DNA from: Mariprofundaceae bacterium
GTDB taxonomy: Bacteria; Pseudomonadota; Zetaproteobacteria; Mariprofundales; Mariprofundaceae
Length of the DNA stretch: 46,346 bases
Direction of reading: 5' to 3'
NCBI GenBank assembly: GCA_030950985.1
Contig: JAUZQM010000121.1
Location: 1-46,346, forward strand
Positions within the stretch are counted from its first letter, which is position 1; each line of letters starts with the position of its first letter. A model generated the notes under the pieces. The model saw nothing but the letters and a program-made list of their open reading frames with translations. It had not been told where the DNA came from and ran no database searches. Of this stretch, positions 1 to 7,886 are shown one piece after another. The position numbers and the translations under genes are program-made.

Positions 1-53
1 ACCAGAAAACACGAGGTTTACTGGTCTTTATCGGTCTTTTTAAGACTGCAATA

Positions 54-141
54 TGGTGCCCGGAGCCGGAGTCGAACCGACACGATCGTAATGATCGAGG
101 GATTTTAAGTCCCTTGTGTCTACCAGTTTCACCATCCGGGC
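54..141 (-). tRNA. tRNA-Leu (anticodon UAA)
   Basis: Read on the minus strand this folds as an 88-nt tRNA with a long variable arm, as in class II leucine tRNAs. The acceptor stem GCCCGGA pairs with TCCGGGC, the T-loop is GGTTCGACTCC, and CCA is encoded at 54-56. The anticodon loop CTTAAAA gives anticodon UAA. It is the last gene of a Gly-Cys-Leu tRNA group, the same order as E. coli glyW-cysT-leuZ. Confidence 0.96.
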
Positions 142-165
142 AAGTCTAACACTGGTTTTTTAAAA

Positions 166-241
166 TGGAGGCAGGGGCGAGAATCGAACTCGCGAATAAA
201 GGATTTGCAGTCCTCCGCCGTAGCCACTGAGCCACCCTGCC
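166..241 (-). tRNA. tRNA-Cys (anticodon GCA)
   Basis: This is a 76-nt tRNA on the minus strand. The acceptor stem GGCAGGG pairs with CCCTGCC, the discriminator base is U73 (typical for tRNA-Cys), and CCA is encoded at 166-168. The anticodon loop ACTGCAA gives GCA. It lies 24 bp upstream of tRNA-Leu. Confidence 0.96.
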
Positions 242-268
242 TTTTCAACACGCTTTGAAGCTAAAAAA

Positions 269-297
269 GGGATCTAAATAATTAGATCCCTTTTTAA
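269..297 (-). terminator. Terminator-like hairpin between tRNA-Gly and tRNA-Cys
   Basis: A perfect 9-bp stem (GGGATCTAA with TTAGATCCC, bases 269-290) has a 4-nt loop and is flanked by A tracts and T tracts on both sides. On the minus strand the stem is followed by six T residues, so it has the form of an intrinsic terminator. It sits inside the tRNA operon, so it may give partial termination or act as a processing signal. Confidence 0.6.
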
Positions 298-299
298 TT

Positions 300-375
300 T
301 GGAGCGGGTAACCGGGCTCGAACCGGTGACCTCAACCTTGGCAAGGTTGCGCTCTACCAGCTGAGCTATACCCGC
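300..375 (-). tRNA. tRNA-Gly (anticodon GCC)
   Basis: This is a 76-nt tRNA on the minus strand. The 5' acceptor strand GCGGGTA starts at 375 and CCA is encoded at 300-302. The anticodon loop TTGCCAA gives GCC. It is the first tRNA of the three-gene group and lies directly downstream of a strong promoter. Confidence 0.96.
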
Positions 376-386
376 GAACGGCGCGA

Positions 387-415
387 AATATATCGTTGTG
401 CTAAATACTTGTCAA
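387..415 (-). promoter_or_regulatory. Sigma70-type promoter of the tRNA operon
   Basis: On the minus strand there is a consensus -35 TTGACA (415-410), a 17-bp spacer and a -10 TATATT (392-387). A GC-rich discriminator (CGCGCC) follows, just before the 5' end of tRNA-Gly. A GC-rich discriminator is typical of stable-RNA promoters under stringent control; that regulation is inferred. Confidence 0.85.
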
Positions 416-467
416 ATATTTTTTACTGCTCAATAAAATAAAGGGGAAGCTGTTTGTTTTAGAATAT

Positions 468-500
468 AAAAAAAGCCGCCTTTCCAAAGAAAGACGGCTT
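468..500 (-). terminator. Intrinsic terminator of ilvC
   Basis: A 12-bp stem (473-484 with 489-500, one G-T wobble, 4-nt loop) is followed on the minus strand by a run of T residues. It lies 45 bp after the ilvC stop codon and separates ilvC from the tRNA promoter. Confidence 0.85.
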
Positions 501-544
501 AAAATGTCATCATCAATAACGATCAATACCCAAAGGTAAGTGAT

Positions 545-1588
<1,044 letters not shown>

Positions 1589-1610
1589 TTAAGCTATGAA
1601 AATTGAGCGC

Positions 1611-1639
1611 AGGATAGTGTTGTATTCGATAGAAGTCAT
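1611..1639 (-). promoter_or_regulatory. Possible ilvC promoter
   Basis: On the minus strand ATGACT (1639-1634) and TATCCT (1616-1611) are 17 bp apart, about 50 bp before the ilvC start. Both hexamers are imperfect matches to the sigma70 consensus, so this is a tentative call. Confidence 0.35.
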
Positions 1640-1781
1640 GTAGAGGCTGCGGAAACAAATAATCATCCCATTCTGTTGGTCTAAAAGCTCGGCTTCTACG
1701 TTGCAGTATCAGTCACATATAGACGTTTAAGTATGAAAGTATCGTCATGCCCGAGTTCTTTTATCGAGCATCTCATGTTTA

Positions 1782-1958
1782 ACTGATGTTACGCACTCTG
1801 GTGAAAAAAAACGTCATTCCATGCTTAGGAAGTGTGGCTTTAGCCACGCCTTGATACTTTATTCAGCGCGGCTAAAGCCGCACCCCCCAGAGTCATGAAT
1901 ACACAGCAAGTTCATCCCCGAAATCCGATGAAAAGATCATGGTATGCGTAATATCAGT
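1782..1958. mobile_element. MITE-like element with 14-bp terminal inverted repeats
   Basis: The left end ACTGATGTTACGCA (1782-1795) and right end TGCGTAATATCAGT (1945-1958) are inverted repeats with one mismatch. GTTTA occurs immediately outside both ends (1777-1781 and 1959-1963), which looks like a 5-bp target duplication. Inside are two perfect-palindrome hairpins around GTGGCTTTAGCCAC and GCGGCTAAAGCCGC. These match, in inverted orientation, the repeat array at 45917-46346. There is no transposase gene. Together with the repeat at 1961-2004 this fills the gene-free stretch 1562-2042. Confidence 0.6.
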
Positions 1959-1960
1959 GT

Positions 1961-2004
1961 TTAAAACAAAAGACCCTCGACACAAGCACTCGAGGGTGAC
2001 GATG
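1961..2004. repeat. Dispersed stem-loop repeat (CCCTCGA...TCGAGGG)
   Basis: A 7-bp stem (1974-1980 with 1990-1996) has a short loop and is followed by GTGACGATG. Nearly the same sequence recurs at 14270-14310, and variants occur at 11394-11432, 14345-14372 and 14451-14477. No coding potential is apparent. It lies just after the MITE-like element and could also work as a transcription end for the cluster starting at 5276. Confidence 0.7.
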
Positions 2005-2042
2005 AAGATTGCATACGATGCGCCAAATACTGCGCCTAGGAG

Positions 2043-2411
2043 CTAACTACTAGGGTAAAACCATACAAAAGCAACAACCGCGTGAGAAATAGCCAATGTT
2101 GTCGCTAAGCCTGCAGAAAGAACGTGCCAAATAAAAACATCTTTACCAAAGATTCCCATGGCAATACCAAAACTTACCGCAATCAAGATGAGTAAAAGTA
2201 ATGCGCCACCCATCCAAAATAAAATTTGATGTTTGCGGTGAGTGCTAATGGCACGTTCAGGTGCAAGCTTAACATCTGGCTGAAACTGTTCTAAAATTTC
2301 AGTGGTTTGAGGGCTCATAGTGTGTTCAGAAGGCGTGTTAGCACTTGAACTGCATGGTATGACAACCATCATCAAACATAGAAAAAAGCATTTAAGAACG
2401 GTCATTATCAT
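2043..2411 (-). CDS. Small exported membrane protein, unknown function
   Basis: This 122-residue protein has a signal-peptide-like N-terminus (residues ~1-24, with Cys20 in a possible but poor lipobox), a polar stretch of ~40 residues, and two hydrophobic segments near residues 66-88 and 95-118. It is the last gene of the seven-gene minus-strand cluster and overlaps the previous gene by 20 bp, so translation is probably coupled. An in-frame ATG two codons later (2405) is an alternative start. I do not recognise the family. Its position suggests a subunit of the predicted membrane electron-transfer complex. Confidence 0.75.
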   Translation of the reverse strand: MIMTVLKCFFLCLMMVVIPCSSSANTPSEHTMSPQTTEILEQFQPDVKLAPERAISTHRKHQILFWMGGALLLLILIAVSFGIAMGIFGKDVFIWHVLSAGLATTLAISHAVVAFVWFYPSS

Positions 2412-2619
2412 CTTCTTCGGTATCCTTTTTCATGGCATAATGCCAATAAAGTACGACGGCTAAAATCATGGGGGCAAATACTAAACCAAAGAGAAACACG
2501 AAAATTGCCCAAGGTGTTTCAATATTGACATGCATATATCGATAGCTATCGACCGCCAATGCAGGCATAGCCCAGCATAAACTAATCAAGGAAAATATAA
2601 TTTTAGATAAATTTTTCAT
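2392..2619 (-). CDS. Small exported single-pass membrane protein, unknown function
   Basis: This is a 75-residue protein. It has a cleavable-looking signal peptide (ends ...MPALA, residue ~22), a short periplasmic stretch, one membrane segment (residues ~37-62) and an acidic, charged tail (KKDTEEDDNDRS). It overlaps the upstream SUMF1-domain gene by 4 bp (ATGA) and the downstream gene by 20 bp, which is a strong sign of translational coupling. Size and topology are those of small accessory subunits of respiratory complexes. No specific family is recognised. Confidence 0.75.
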   Translation of the reverse strand: MKNLSKIIFSLISLCWAMPALAVDSYRYMHVNIETPWAIFVFLFGLVFAPMILAVVLYWHYAMKKDTEEDDNDRS

Positions 2620-3653
2620 GGTTGAACCTCATGGGGGGGATGGCTAGATGCACAACGAAAACCATAAAAATCGGATGCCATATTCGGTAATGAATAGTTA
2701 CGATGATAAGCAACGGTTGAAAAAGGATCGCCTTTCCAAGATCCACCACGCATCACACGCCTGATAATGTCTTCGCTATTTTCTTTTCCGACTCCCTTAA
2801 ATTGGTCTTCGGTAACCTTTAAGGTGGTATGAGATTGAGCATCAGGATACTTGGATAATGCACTAAAAGTCCATTCGGAGACATTGCCTGACATATCCAT
2901 TACGCCATAAGGGCTGCCACCATGTTTATAGTGTGTGACAGGTGTTGTATGTCCGACTTGATAATAGGTGTTAAGACGGCTGGAATCCATTTTATCACCC
3001 CAAGGCCAACGGCGTGCATCGGTACCTCGTGCTGCTTTTTCCCATTCGGCTTCGTCAGGCAAACGTTTACCTGCCCAAGCGCAGTAATCTCGCGCATTGT
3101 ACCAAGATACCAAGGTGACGGGATGGTCATTTAATCCTTCGGGAATTTTTCCATGAATCCAGTTTAGAGGAGGACGATAATTGTTTGATAAAACAAATTT
3201 TGCGTATTGGGCTTCTGTCACTGGATATTTATCCATCCAGAATGTGGGCGTGTAAACGGTATGTTGCGGTCGATCTTCATTATTCGCCCGAGAAGCATTG
3301 CTTCCCATGCTGAAATCACCCGCTGGAACGTTGATAACAGTTGCAAATTCAAGCCACTCTTTGGGTGTCAGTAATGCATTTACAGAGGCGGCTGTGTAGG
3401 TCATTTTTTCATCAACACGTGCTTCATTTTTGGCTTGAATAAGAATGTCTTCACCCGCAGCCCGTACATGTTGATGTACATTGGCAGGGTCGTAACTAAT
3501 TTTTGCACGCATTTCATCCATACGCATAGAGCCAAGCTCCATGACATGAATCGATCCACCAATCATGGCAGATACAATGCAAGTCAAAAAGACAGCCATG
3601 GCAATATTTTTGCGGCGTTTGAGTTCTTTTTTAGAGATGGGTTGACGAGCCAT
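2616..3653 (-). CDS. Membrane-anchored SUMF1/FGE-fold protein
   Basis: The 345-residue protein has a positively charged N-terminus and one membrane helix (residues ~16-36), then a linker. From ~105 to the C-terminus it has a formylglycine-generating-enzyme-like (SUMF1) domain. The signatures seen are NVPAGDFSMGS, DKYPVTEAQYAKF, WAGKRLPDEAEWEKAARG, GVMDMSGNVSEW, RVMRGGSW and the end motif YGFRCA. Only one Cys is present in the catalytic region, so the Cys pair of true sulfatase-activating FGE is missing. A structural or ligand-binding role is more likely. No sulfatase gene is near. It sits among cytochrome and small membrane genes, which suggests an extracytoplasmic part of the same complex. 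It overlaps the next gene by 4 bp. Confidence 0.85.
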   Translation of the reverse strand: MARQPISKKELKRRKNIAMAVFLTCIVSAMIGGSIHVMELGSMRMDEMRAKISYDPANVHQHVRAAGEDILIQAKNEARVDEKMTYTAASVNALLTPKEWLEFATVINVPAGDFSMGSNASRANNEDRPQHTVYTPTFWMDKYPVTEAQYAKFVLSNNYRPPLNWIHGKIPEGLNDHPVTLVSWYNARDYCAWAGKRLPDEAEWEKAARGTDARRWPWGDKMDSSRLNTYYQVGHTTPVTHYKHGGSPYGVMDMSGNVSEWTFSALSKYPDAQSHTTLKVTEDQFKGVGKENSEDIIRRVMRGGSWKGDPFSTVAYHRNYSLPNMASDFYGFRCASSHPPHEVQP

Positions 3654-3661
3654 GCTGATAT

Positions 3662-4168
3662 TTATTCCTTTTTTCGGTCGGGGAGGCGTTCCGAATCAGC
3701 AGGGGCGTAATCTGCTGTACCCGGCATATCCAATGTACCATAGTGGTATCTGAGAAGTAATTCACCAATAAAGCCGCCAATAGCACAGAACTCCATATTT
3801 AAGATAAGGAAAAATCCCCACCACATCAGTGGAATAAGGCTTGCACCTTCAGGAGCACCTGTTTGCATGGTGCTATAATAATTGATGCCTAAGATAAACA
3901 TGGGGGGTAAATGGGAAAGCAACTTGCCACCCCAGCCATAAATCAAGCTAAAGACAATACCTGCGAGTACAGGTAAGGCATACATGGCTAAAACCCATGA
4001 GAAATTATAGCCTGAAATTCCCCAAAACAGCTCGATTTGAACATCAAGGAGACGATGTCCTAAATCAAAAACAATCGTGGCAGCAAAAAAAGCAACAAAA
4101 AAACGTTGCCATGTGGGAGCCCAACGTTTTTGAAAGGCAATGTTTTTTGTTTGAGTATCGACATCCAT
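3662..4168 (-). CDS. Four-helix integral membrane protein, unknown function
   Basis: This 168-residue protein has four predicted membrane helices (residues ~22-38, 55-78, 86-104, 114-136). Histidines lie near the helices (for example FDLGHRLLD), which could in principle bind haem or quinone. The C-terminal tail is hydrophilic (ADYAPADSERLPDRKKE). Its start lies 2 bp after the stop of the cytochrome c gene, and 8 bp separate it from the SUMF1-domain gene. I do not recognise the family. By position it is the candidate membrane core subunit of the cluster. Confidence 0.78.
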   Translation of the reverse strand: MDVDTQTKNIAFQKRWAPTWQRFFVAFFAATIVFDLGHRLLDVQIELFWGISGYNFSWVLAMYALPVLAGIVFSLIYGWGGKLLSHLPPMFILGINYYSTMQTGAPEGASLIPLMWWGFFLILNMEFCAIGGFIGELLLRYHYGTLDMPGTADYAPADSERLPDRKKE

Positions 4169-4170
4169 AA

Positions 4171-4671
4171 TTATTTAGCCTGTGTTTGTTGCATGTAAAC
4201 GTTGCCCGTTAGTTTTTTATATTCAGCCGCTTTGGTTTTTTGGAGATACCAATCTTTTACCTTTAAACTAGCAAAATACTTGGCTAAAAAACGACGTTTC
4301 TCTTCAGATAGTGAGGCATAAGAAGGTTGTGTATATTTCTTTTTTAAGCGTGTTGGAAGGATTGTTTGTGGATCTTTAGCGGAAAAATAACGATAAAGCC
4401 AAGCTTCACTCCGTAAAGAACCGATGCCATCCAAACTCGGCGCAGGCACGGTTTCCATAACGTTTTTAACTGCCCAAATGACATGGCAGTTACGGCAACT
4501 TAAATCTCTGTATAAATCAGCACCTTTTCTTTGTTCTGCTTCAGAAAGTGTCGAATAAAAAGGTATGCCTTTATCATCAATAGGGTGATAAGCGTCGTAC
4601 ACTCCTTTGCCAATAGCTGCGACGAATACCAATCCAAGCAAGCCTGCGATAAGTTTATCCCCAGAGCGCAT
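4171..4671 (-). CDS. Membrane-anchored monohaem cytochrome c
   Basis: The 166-residue protein starts with an uncleaved-looking signal anchor (residues ~8-25). It has a single haem c motif, CRNCH (residues ~59-63), in the context GADLYRDLSCRNCHVIW. A downstream Met or Lys-rich region (ILPTRLKKKYTQPSYASLSEEKRRFLAKYF) resembles the distal part of CcoO/CcoP-type or class I cytochromes, including the typical closing helix before the C-terminus. It should transfer electrons at the periplasmic face. It is the only haem c protein in the seven-gene cluster and lies between the CcoS-like and four-helix genes with gaps of 4 and 2 bp. Confidence 0.88.
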   Translation of the reverse strand: MRSGDKLIAGLLGLVFVAAIGKGVYDAYHPIDDKGIPFYSTLSEAEQRKGADLYRDLSCRNCHVIWAVKNVMETVPAPSLDGIGSLRSEAWLYRYFSAKDPQTILPTRLKKKYTQPSYASLSEEKRRFLAKYFASLKVKDWYLQKTKAAEYKKLTGNVYMQQTQAK

Positions 4672-4675
4672 GAAT

Positions 4676-4933
4676 TTACTTGCCTTGCTCTTTTAAGACT
4701 TCAGCGCGACGATCTTCTTGGCGTTTGGTTGCCGCTTGATAATTTTTAAATTCTTCAGGATCCATTTTGTCTTTATCATTATCATCAAAAACTAAATATT
4801 TAATATCTTCATCAAATTGTTCGTTTTTTGCAGCCCAACGTAAGCCGAAAACAACAGCGATAAGAATTGATACGCCACTGACCAACCAAATGTAGATGGT
4901 CCAGCCATCACCCCATTCATTCATATTCATCAT
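4676..4933 (-). CDS. CcoS-like small membrane protein
   Basis: This is an 85-residue protein with one N-terminal membrane helix (residues ~12-32). The segment RWAAKNEQFDEDIKYLVFDD follows. It resembles the W-A-x-[KR]-x-x-Q-F-[DE]-[DE] ... [LF]-F-D-D pattern of CcoS, a cbb3 oxidase maturation protein thought to act with the copper ATPase CcoI. The rest is a charged, probably helical tail. It may be an assembly factor or a small subunit of the neighbouring cytochrome system. No ccoN, ccoO or ccoI is visible in this window, so assignment to cbb3 maturation is unproven. Confidence 0.72.
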   Translation of the reverse strand: MMNMNEWGDGWTIYIWLVSGVSILIAVVFGLRWAAKNEQFDEDIKYLVFDDNDKDKMDPEEFKNYQAATKRQEDRRAEVLKEQGK

Positions 4934-4958
4934 AGACTCCTTTTTGATTGTTTAAAGA

Positions 4959-5276
4959 TTAAAATAAGTAACCATCTAGCAATTGGATGACTGCAAAAAT
5001 AGCTGCAACCACAACACCCATGACAATCATCCCCATCAATACTTTTTCACCTGTTTTTACTTGTGACATATCGGTATGTTTATAAAAAAGACGAATCACG
5101 CCGACAAAAACACCCATCGATATAAATAAAAAAGCTAAAATACCGATGCTGTAATTTTGGCTACGCATGCCTTCGATACCAAAATCATAAGGCTTGTCTT
5201 CAGCTGAAAATGCGATGCAAGGTAGAATAAATATTACAAGGGCGCTTGCCCATACGTGTTTAATGATGGTTAACAT
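4959..5276 (-). CDS. Small exported membrane protein, unknown function
   Basis: This is a 105-residue protein with a signal peptide (residues ~1-25, ending CIAFSA) and two membrane helices (residues ~45-64 and 80-101) joined by a short loop with HTDMSQVKTGEK. It is the first gene of the seven-gene minus-strand cluster. No clear Shine-Dalgarno lies before the ATG at 5276. The 130 bp between this gene and the divergent SEC-C gene should hold both promoters. The family is not recognised. Confidence 0.75.
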   Translation of the reverse strand: MLTIIKHVWASALVIFILPCIAFSAEDKPYDFGIEGMRSQNYSIGILAFLFISMGVFVGVIRLFYKHTDMSQVKTGEKVLMGMIVMGVVVAAIFAVIQLLDGYLF

Positions 5277-5408
5277 GATGGCGGCAGACTATGAAAGAAG
5301 TGATATTACGCAAGGTATTATTACATTATCATTTAATGATATATTGGCAATATGCAAATCTTAGTTATGGTTGGGCGCTTATTTTTAGGGATACATTGGG
5401 GAGTCTCC

Positions 5409-6116
5409 GTGAGTCAAAAAGTTCAACGTAATGCGCTTTGCCCTTGTGGTAGCGGTAAAAAATATAAAAAATGTTGCCTTCTCAAAGCAAAAGATGAAAG
5501 CAATCAGCGTTATGATCATCGTGAGGGTGTGCAAAAGTCATTGATATGGTTGAATCAAACCTACCGCCCTCAAATTGATCAATGGGTAGAGCAGTTCTGG
5601 TTTTCAGGGATGTCTGAGGTCGAACGGCAAGGTGTTGCAACAGCGGATGCTCAACTTCGAGCGATTCATGATGTGAATGTATTGGAGATTTTACTTGCTG
5701 AAGGGCGTTTTTCAGATGAAGAAAGCGAAGCAACACCCCTACAATTGGTATTAAATGAACAGTCACTTGAATTAAATGAATCGCAGCAATCATACCTTGC
5801 TCAATTAACGCAACGTCCTCTAAGGCTTTATGCTGTGGTATCACGCAACCTTGGAAAAAGCTTTACGGTGGAAGATGTGTTGGCAGATGAAACATTTGAT
5901 GTGTTTGATGCGGCAGGAAGTCGTATATTTGAGACGGGTGATTATGTGGGCTTACGCATGATGAAAGTGGGCGAAACATGGGAAACATCAGGGGCAATTT
6001 ATCATATCCCTACGGATTACCAAGAGGCATTAAAACATAACTTATCAGATGTTGAAGGGTCTCATAGCCAAGCGTTGGCAAGTTTTTGGTTGAAATTGGT
6101 GGCTGCTCATGTCTAA
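5409..6116 (+). CDS. SEC-C motif protein
   Basis: The N-terminus has the SEC-C zinc-binding motif CPCGSGKKYKKCC (residues ~11-23), as found at the end of SecA and in YchJ-like proteins. The remaining ~210 residues are not recognised; two halves rich in acidic residues could form a separate domain. I prefer the GTG at 5409, because GGGGAG lies 5 bp before it and the motif then begins close to the N-terminus. An upstream ATG at 5352 has no ribosome site. The gene overlaps the next by 8 bp. The zinc motif may mediate protein or ribosome contacts; the actual role is unknown. Confidence 0.8.
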   Translation: MSQKVQRNALCPCGSGKKYKKCCLLKAKDESNQRYDHREGVQKSLIWLNQTYRPQIDQWVEQFWFSGMSEVERQGVATADAQLRAIHDVNVLEILLAEGRFSDEESEATPLQLVLNEQSLELNESQQSYLAQLTQRPLRLYAVVSRNLGKSFTVEDVLADETFDVFDAAGSRIFETGDYVGLRMMKVGETWETSGAIYHIPTDYQEALKHNLSDVEGSHSQALASFWLKLVAAHV

Positions 6117-7791
6117 TCAATTATCCACCAATGCGAAGCGAAAGGTTGATGCTTTGGTCATGCAAATGCAGCAAGCTTTTCAACGACAAGACTGGGATAC
6201 TTGTGGTCAATTATGTATGCAAATTGAAGCTTGGGAGCCTAGCAACCCAGAAACAGCCAATGTACGAGGAATTGTGGCGATGCAATCGGGTGATGCGCAA
6301 GGCGCAGAACATTATTTTGTCAATGCAGTGAATGTCGCACCTGAAAATATCGGCTTTCAATTAAATTTGGGAAAACTTTATTTGCAACAGGGCTTGTCGG
6401 AAGATGCTTTTCCGCGTTTTCAGCGTGTATTGGAATTGAAACCTGATGATTTAACGGCAATTCTTGGTGCAGGGCAATGTTTATTGCAATTTGGTGAAGT
6501 GAAGCAAGCCTATGATTTGTTTTTACAAGCCACAGAAAAACATCCAAATGATAACATACTTGATATGGCATTGTTTCGTGCTGCATTCCAATTAAATGAT
6601 TTAAATGAAGCCAAAGCATGTCTTCACAAAGTCCTGGCAGCGGAACCTCACTATGCGGAAGCGTATTTGGGTTTAGGACAAATCGCTTTGCAGGAAGGTG
6701 ATTTTAAAGACGCTGAAAAACAAAGTTTGCGAGCTTTAGAATATAATCCACGTTTGAATATCGCCTATGCTTTTTTAGCCAACATTAAAATATTCAATCA
6801 TGATGATGATACTTTGATTGAGCAGATTAAAAAGTATCGACAAGCAATGCCAAAAGATTCTGCCATCTATATGGATTTAAGTTTTACTTTAGGTAAAGTG
6901 ATGGCTGACTTATCTGAATATCAGCGTGCCTTTGAATATATTAAAAAAGCCAATGATATAAAATATGAACACCTGAATTATAATCATGAAGCTGAAATAG
7001 CGCACTTACATGCTATTGTGGCATTAACAAGCGAAGAACAGTTTCAAACAACCAGTAAACTTGAAGATGACACGCCTATTTTTATCGTCGGTATGCCACG
7101 TTGTGGTTCGACAATGATAGAACAAATTCTAGCTTCTCATACCAGTGTTGAAAGTGTCGGTGAGTGCAACTTCTTTGAAGCGGCCGTGGCTGAGTTAAGT
7201 GATTCCAAAGCTCCGTTGACATTGGAAAAAATGCAGGATTTTTCTGCGCAGCAATGGCGTGAACTTGGTTCTGTTTACATGAAGAAAGTGCGTGATGTGC
7301 ATCCAGATGCGCGTTATGTGGTGGATAAAACACTAAGCAATATTCGTTTTGTGGGCGCGATTCATCAGGCTTTACCGCAAGCCAAAGTGATTCATGTGAA
7401 ACGTGATGCTTTAGATACATGCTGGTCTATTTATAAAAATCATTTGCTTGGACCTGTTTATTCCTATGGTTTTCACCTTGGTCAATTGGCTTATTATTAT
7501 CGTGCTTATCATCAATTGATGAAGCACTGGGTAGACATCTTGCCCGAAGATGTGATGTACGCATTGAATTATGAAGAAATGGTGGAGCATCAAGATATTG
7601 AAACCTTAAGTTTACTGAATGCGTGCCAGTTGGAAGCGGATGATGCATGTTTTCATTTTGAGAAATCGAACAATGTCACCATTACAGCAAGCCAAGCTCA
7701 AGTGCGTAAACCAATGTATTCGAGTGCCATAGGATCAGCAAAACCATACCAAGAAAATTTACATATTTTAGTGGATATTTTAGCCCGTTAA
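6109..7791 (+). CDS. TPR-sulfotransferase fusion protein
   Basis: This is a 560-residue protein. Residues ~5-300 consist of repeated helical pairs with TPR signatures (for example LNLGKLYLQQGLSEDAF, AYLGLGQIALQEGDF). Residues ~325-555 are a Sulfotransfer_3-type domain. The PAPS 5'-phosphosulfate loop is FIVGMPRCGSTMIEQILASH. The 3'-phosphate segment is VKRDALDTCWSIYKN. It should transfer sulfate from PAPS to a protein tyrosine, glycan or other acceptor brought in by the TPR part. Translation is coupled to the SEC-C gene (8-bp overlap). No PAPS synthesis genes are nearby. Bacterial proteins with this architecture are mostly uncharacterised. Confidence 0.9.
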   Translation: MSNQLSTNAKRKVDALVMQMQQAFQRQDWDTCGQLCMQIEAWEPSNPETANVRGIVAMQSGDAQGAEHYFVNAVNVAPENIGFQLNLGKLYLQQGLSEDAFPRFQRVLELKPDDLTAILGAGQCLLQFGEVKQAYDLFLQATEKHPNDNILDMALFRAAFQLNDLNEAKACLHKVLAAEPHYAEAYLGLGQIALQEGDFKDAEKQSLRALEYNPRLNIAYAFLANIKIFNHDDDTLIEQIKKYRQAMPKDSAIYMDLSFTLGKVMADLSEYQRAFEYIKKANDIKYEHLNYNHEAEIAHLHAIVALTSEEQFQTTSKLEDDTPIFIVGMPRCGSTMIEQILASHTSVESVGECNFFEAAVAELSDSKAPLTLEKMQDFSAQQWRELGSVYMKKVRDVHPDARYVVDKTLSNIRFVGAIHQALPQAKVIHVKRDALDTCWSIYKNHLLGPVYSYGFHLGQLAYYYRAYHQLMKHWVDILPEDVMYALNYEEMVEHQDIETLSLLNACQLEADDACFHFEKSNNVTITASQAQVRKPMYSSAIGSAKPYQENLHILVDILAR

Positions 7792-7810
7792 CTTGCTCGA
7801 GTAGCATGCT

Positions 7811-7839
7811 GAGGGCATCATGCGCCCTCTTTTATTTTT
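7811..7839 (+). terminator. Intrinsic terminator after the sulfotransferase gene
   Basis: A 6-bp GC-rich stem (GAGGGC 7811-7816 with GCCCTC 7824-7829) has a 7-nt loop and is followed by TTTTATTTTT. It separates the SEC-C/sulfotransferase pair from the pdh genes. Confidence 0.8.
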
Positions 7840-7886
7840 AACTTTCAATATATTATTTGTTGTACATCAACCTTTTGGGGGGATAC

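Noticed and set aside
2616-3653. Active sulfatase-modifying formylglycine-generating enzyme
   Set aside because: The Cys pair needed for catalysis is not present and there is no sulfatase gene in the window.
7857-7886. Upstream start for pdhA at 7857
   Set aside because: No Shine-Dalgarno, whereas the ATG at 7887 follows a G-rich ribosome site and fits homologue length.
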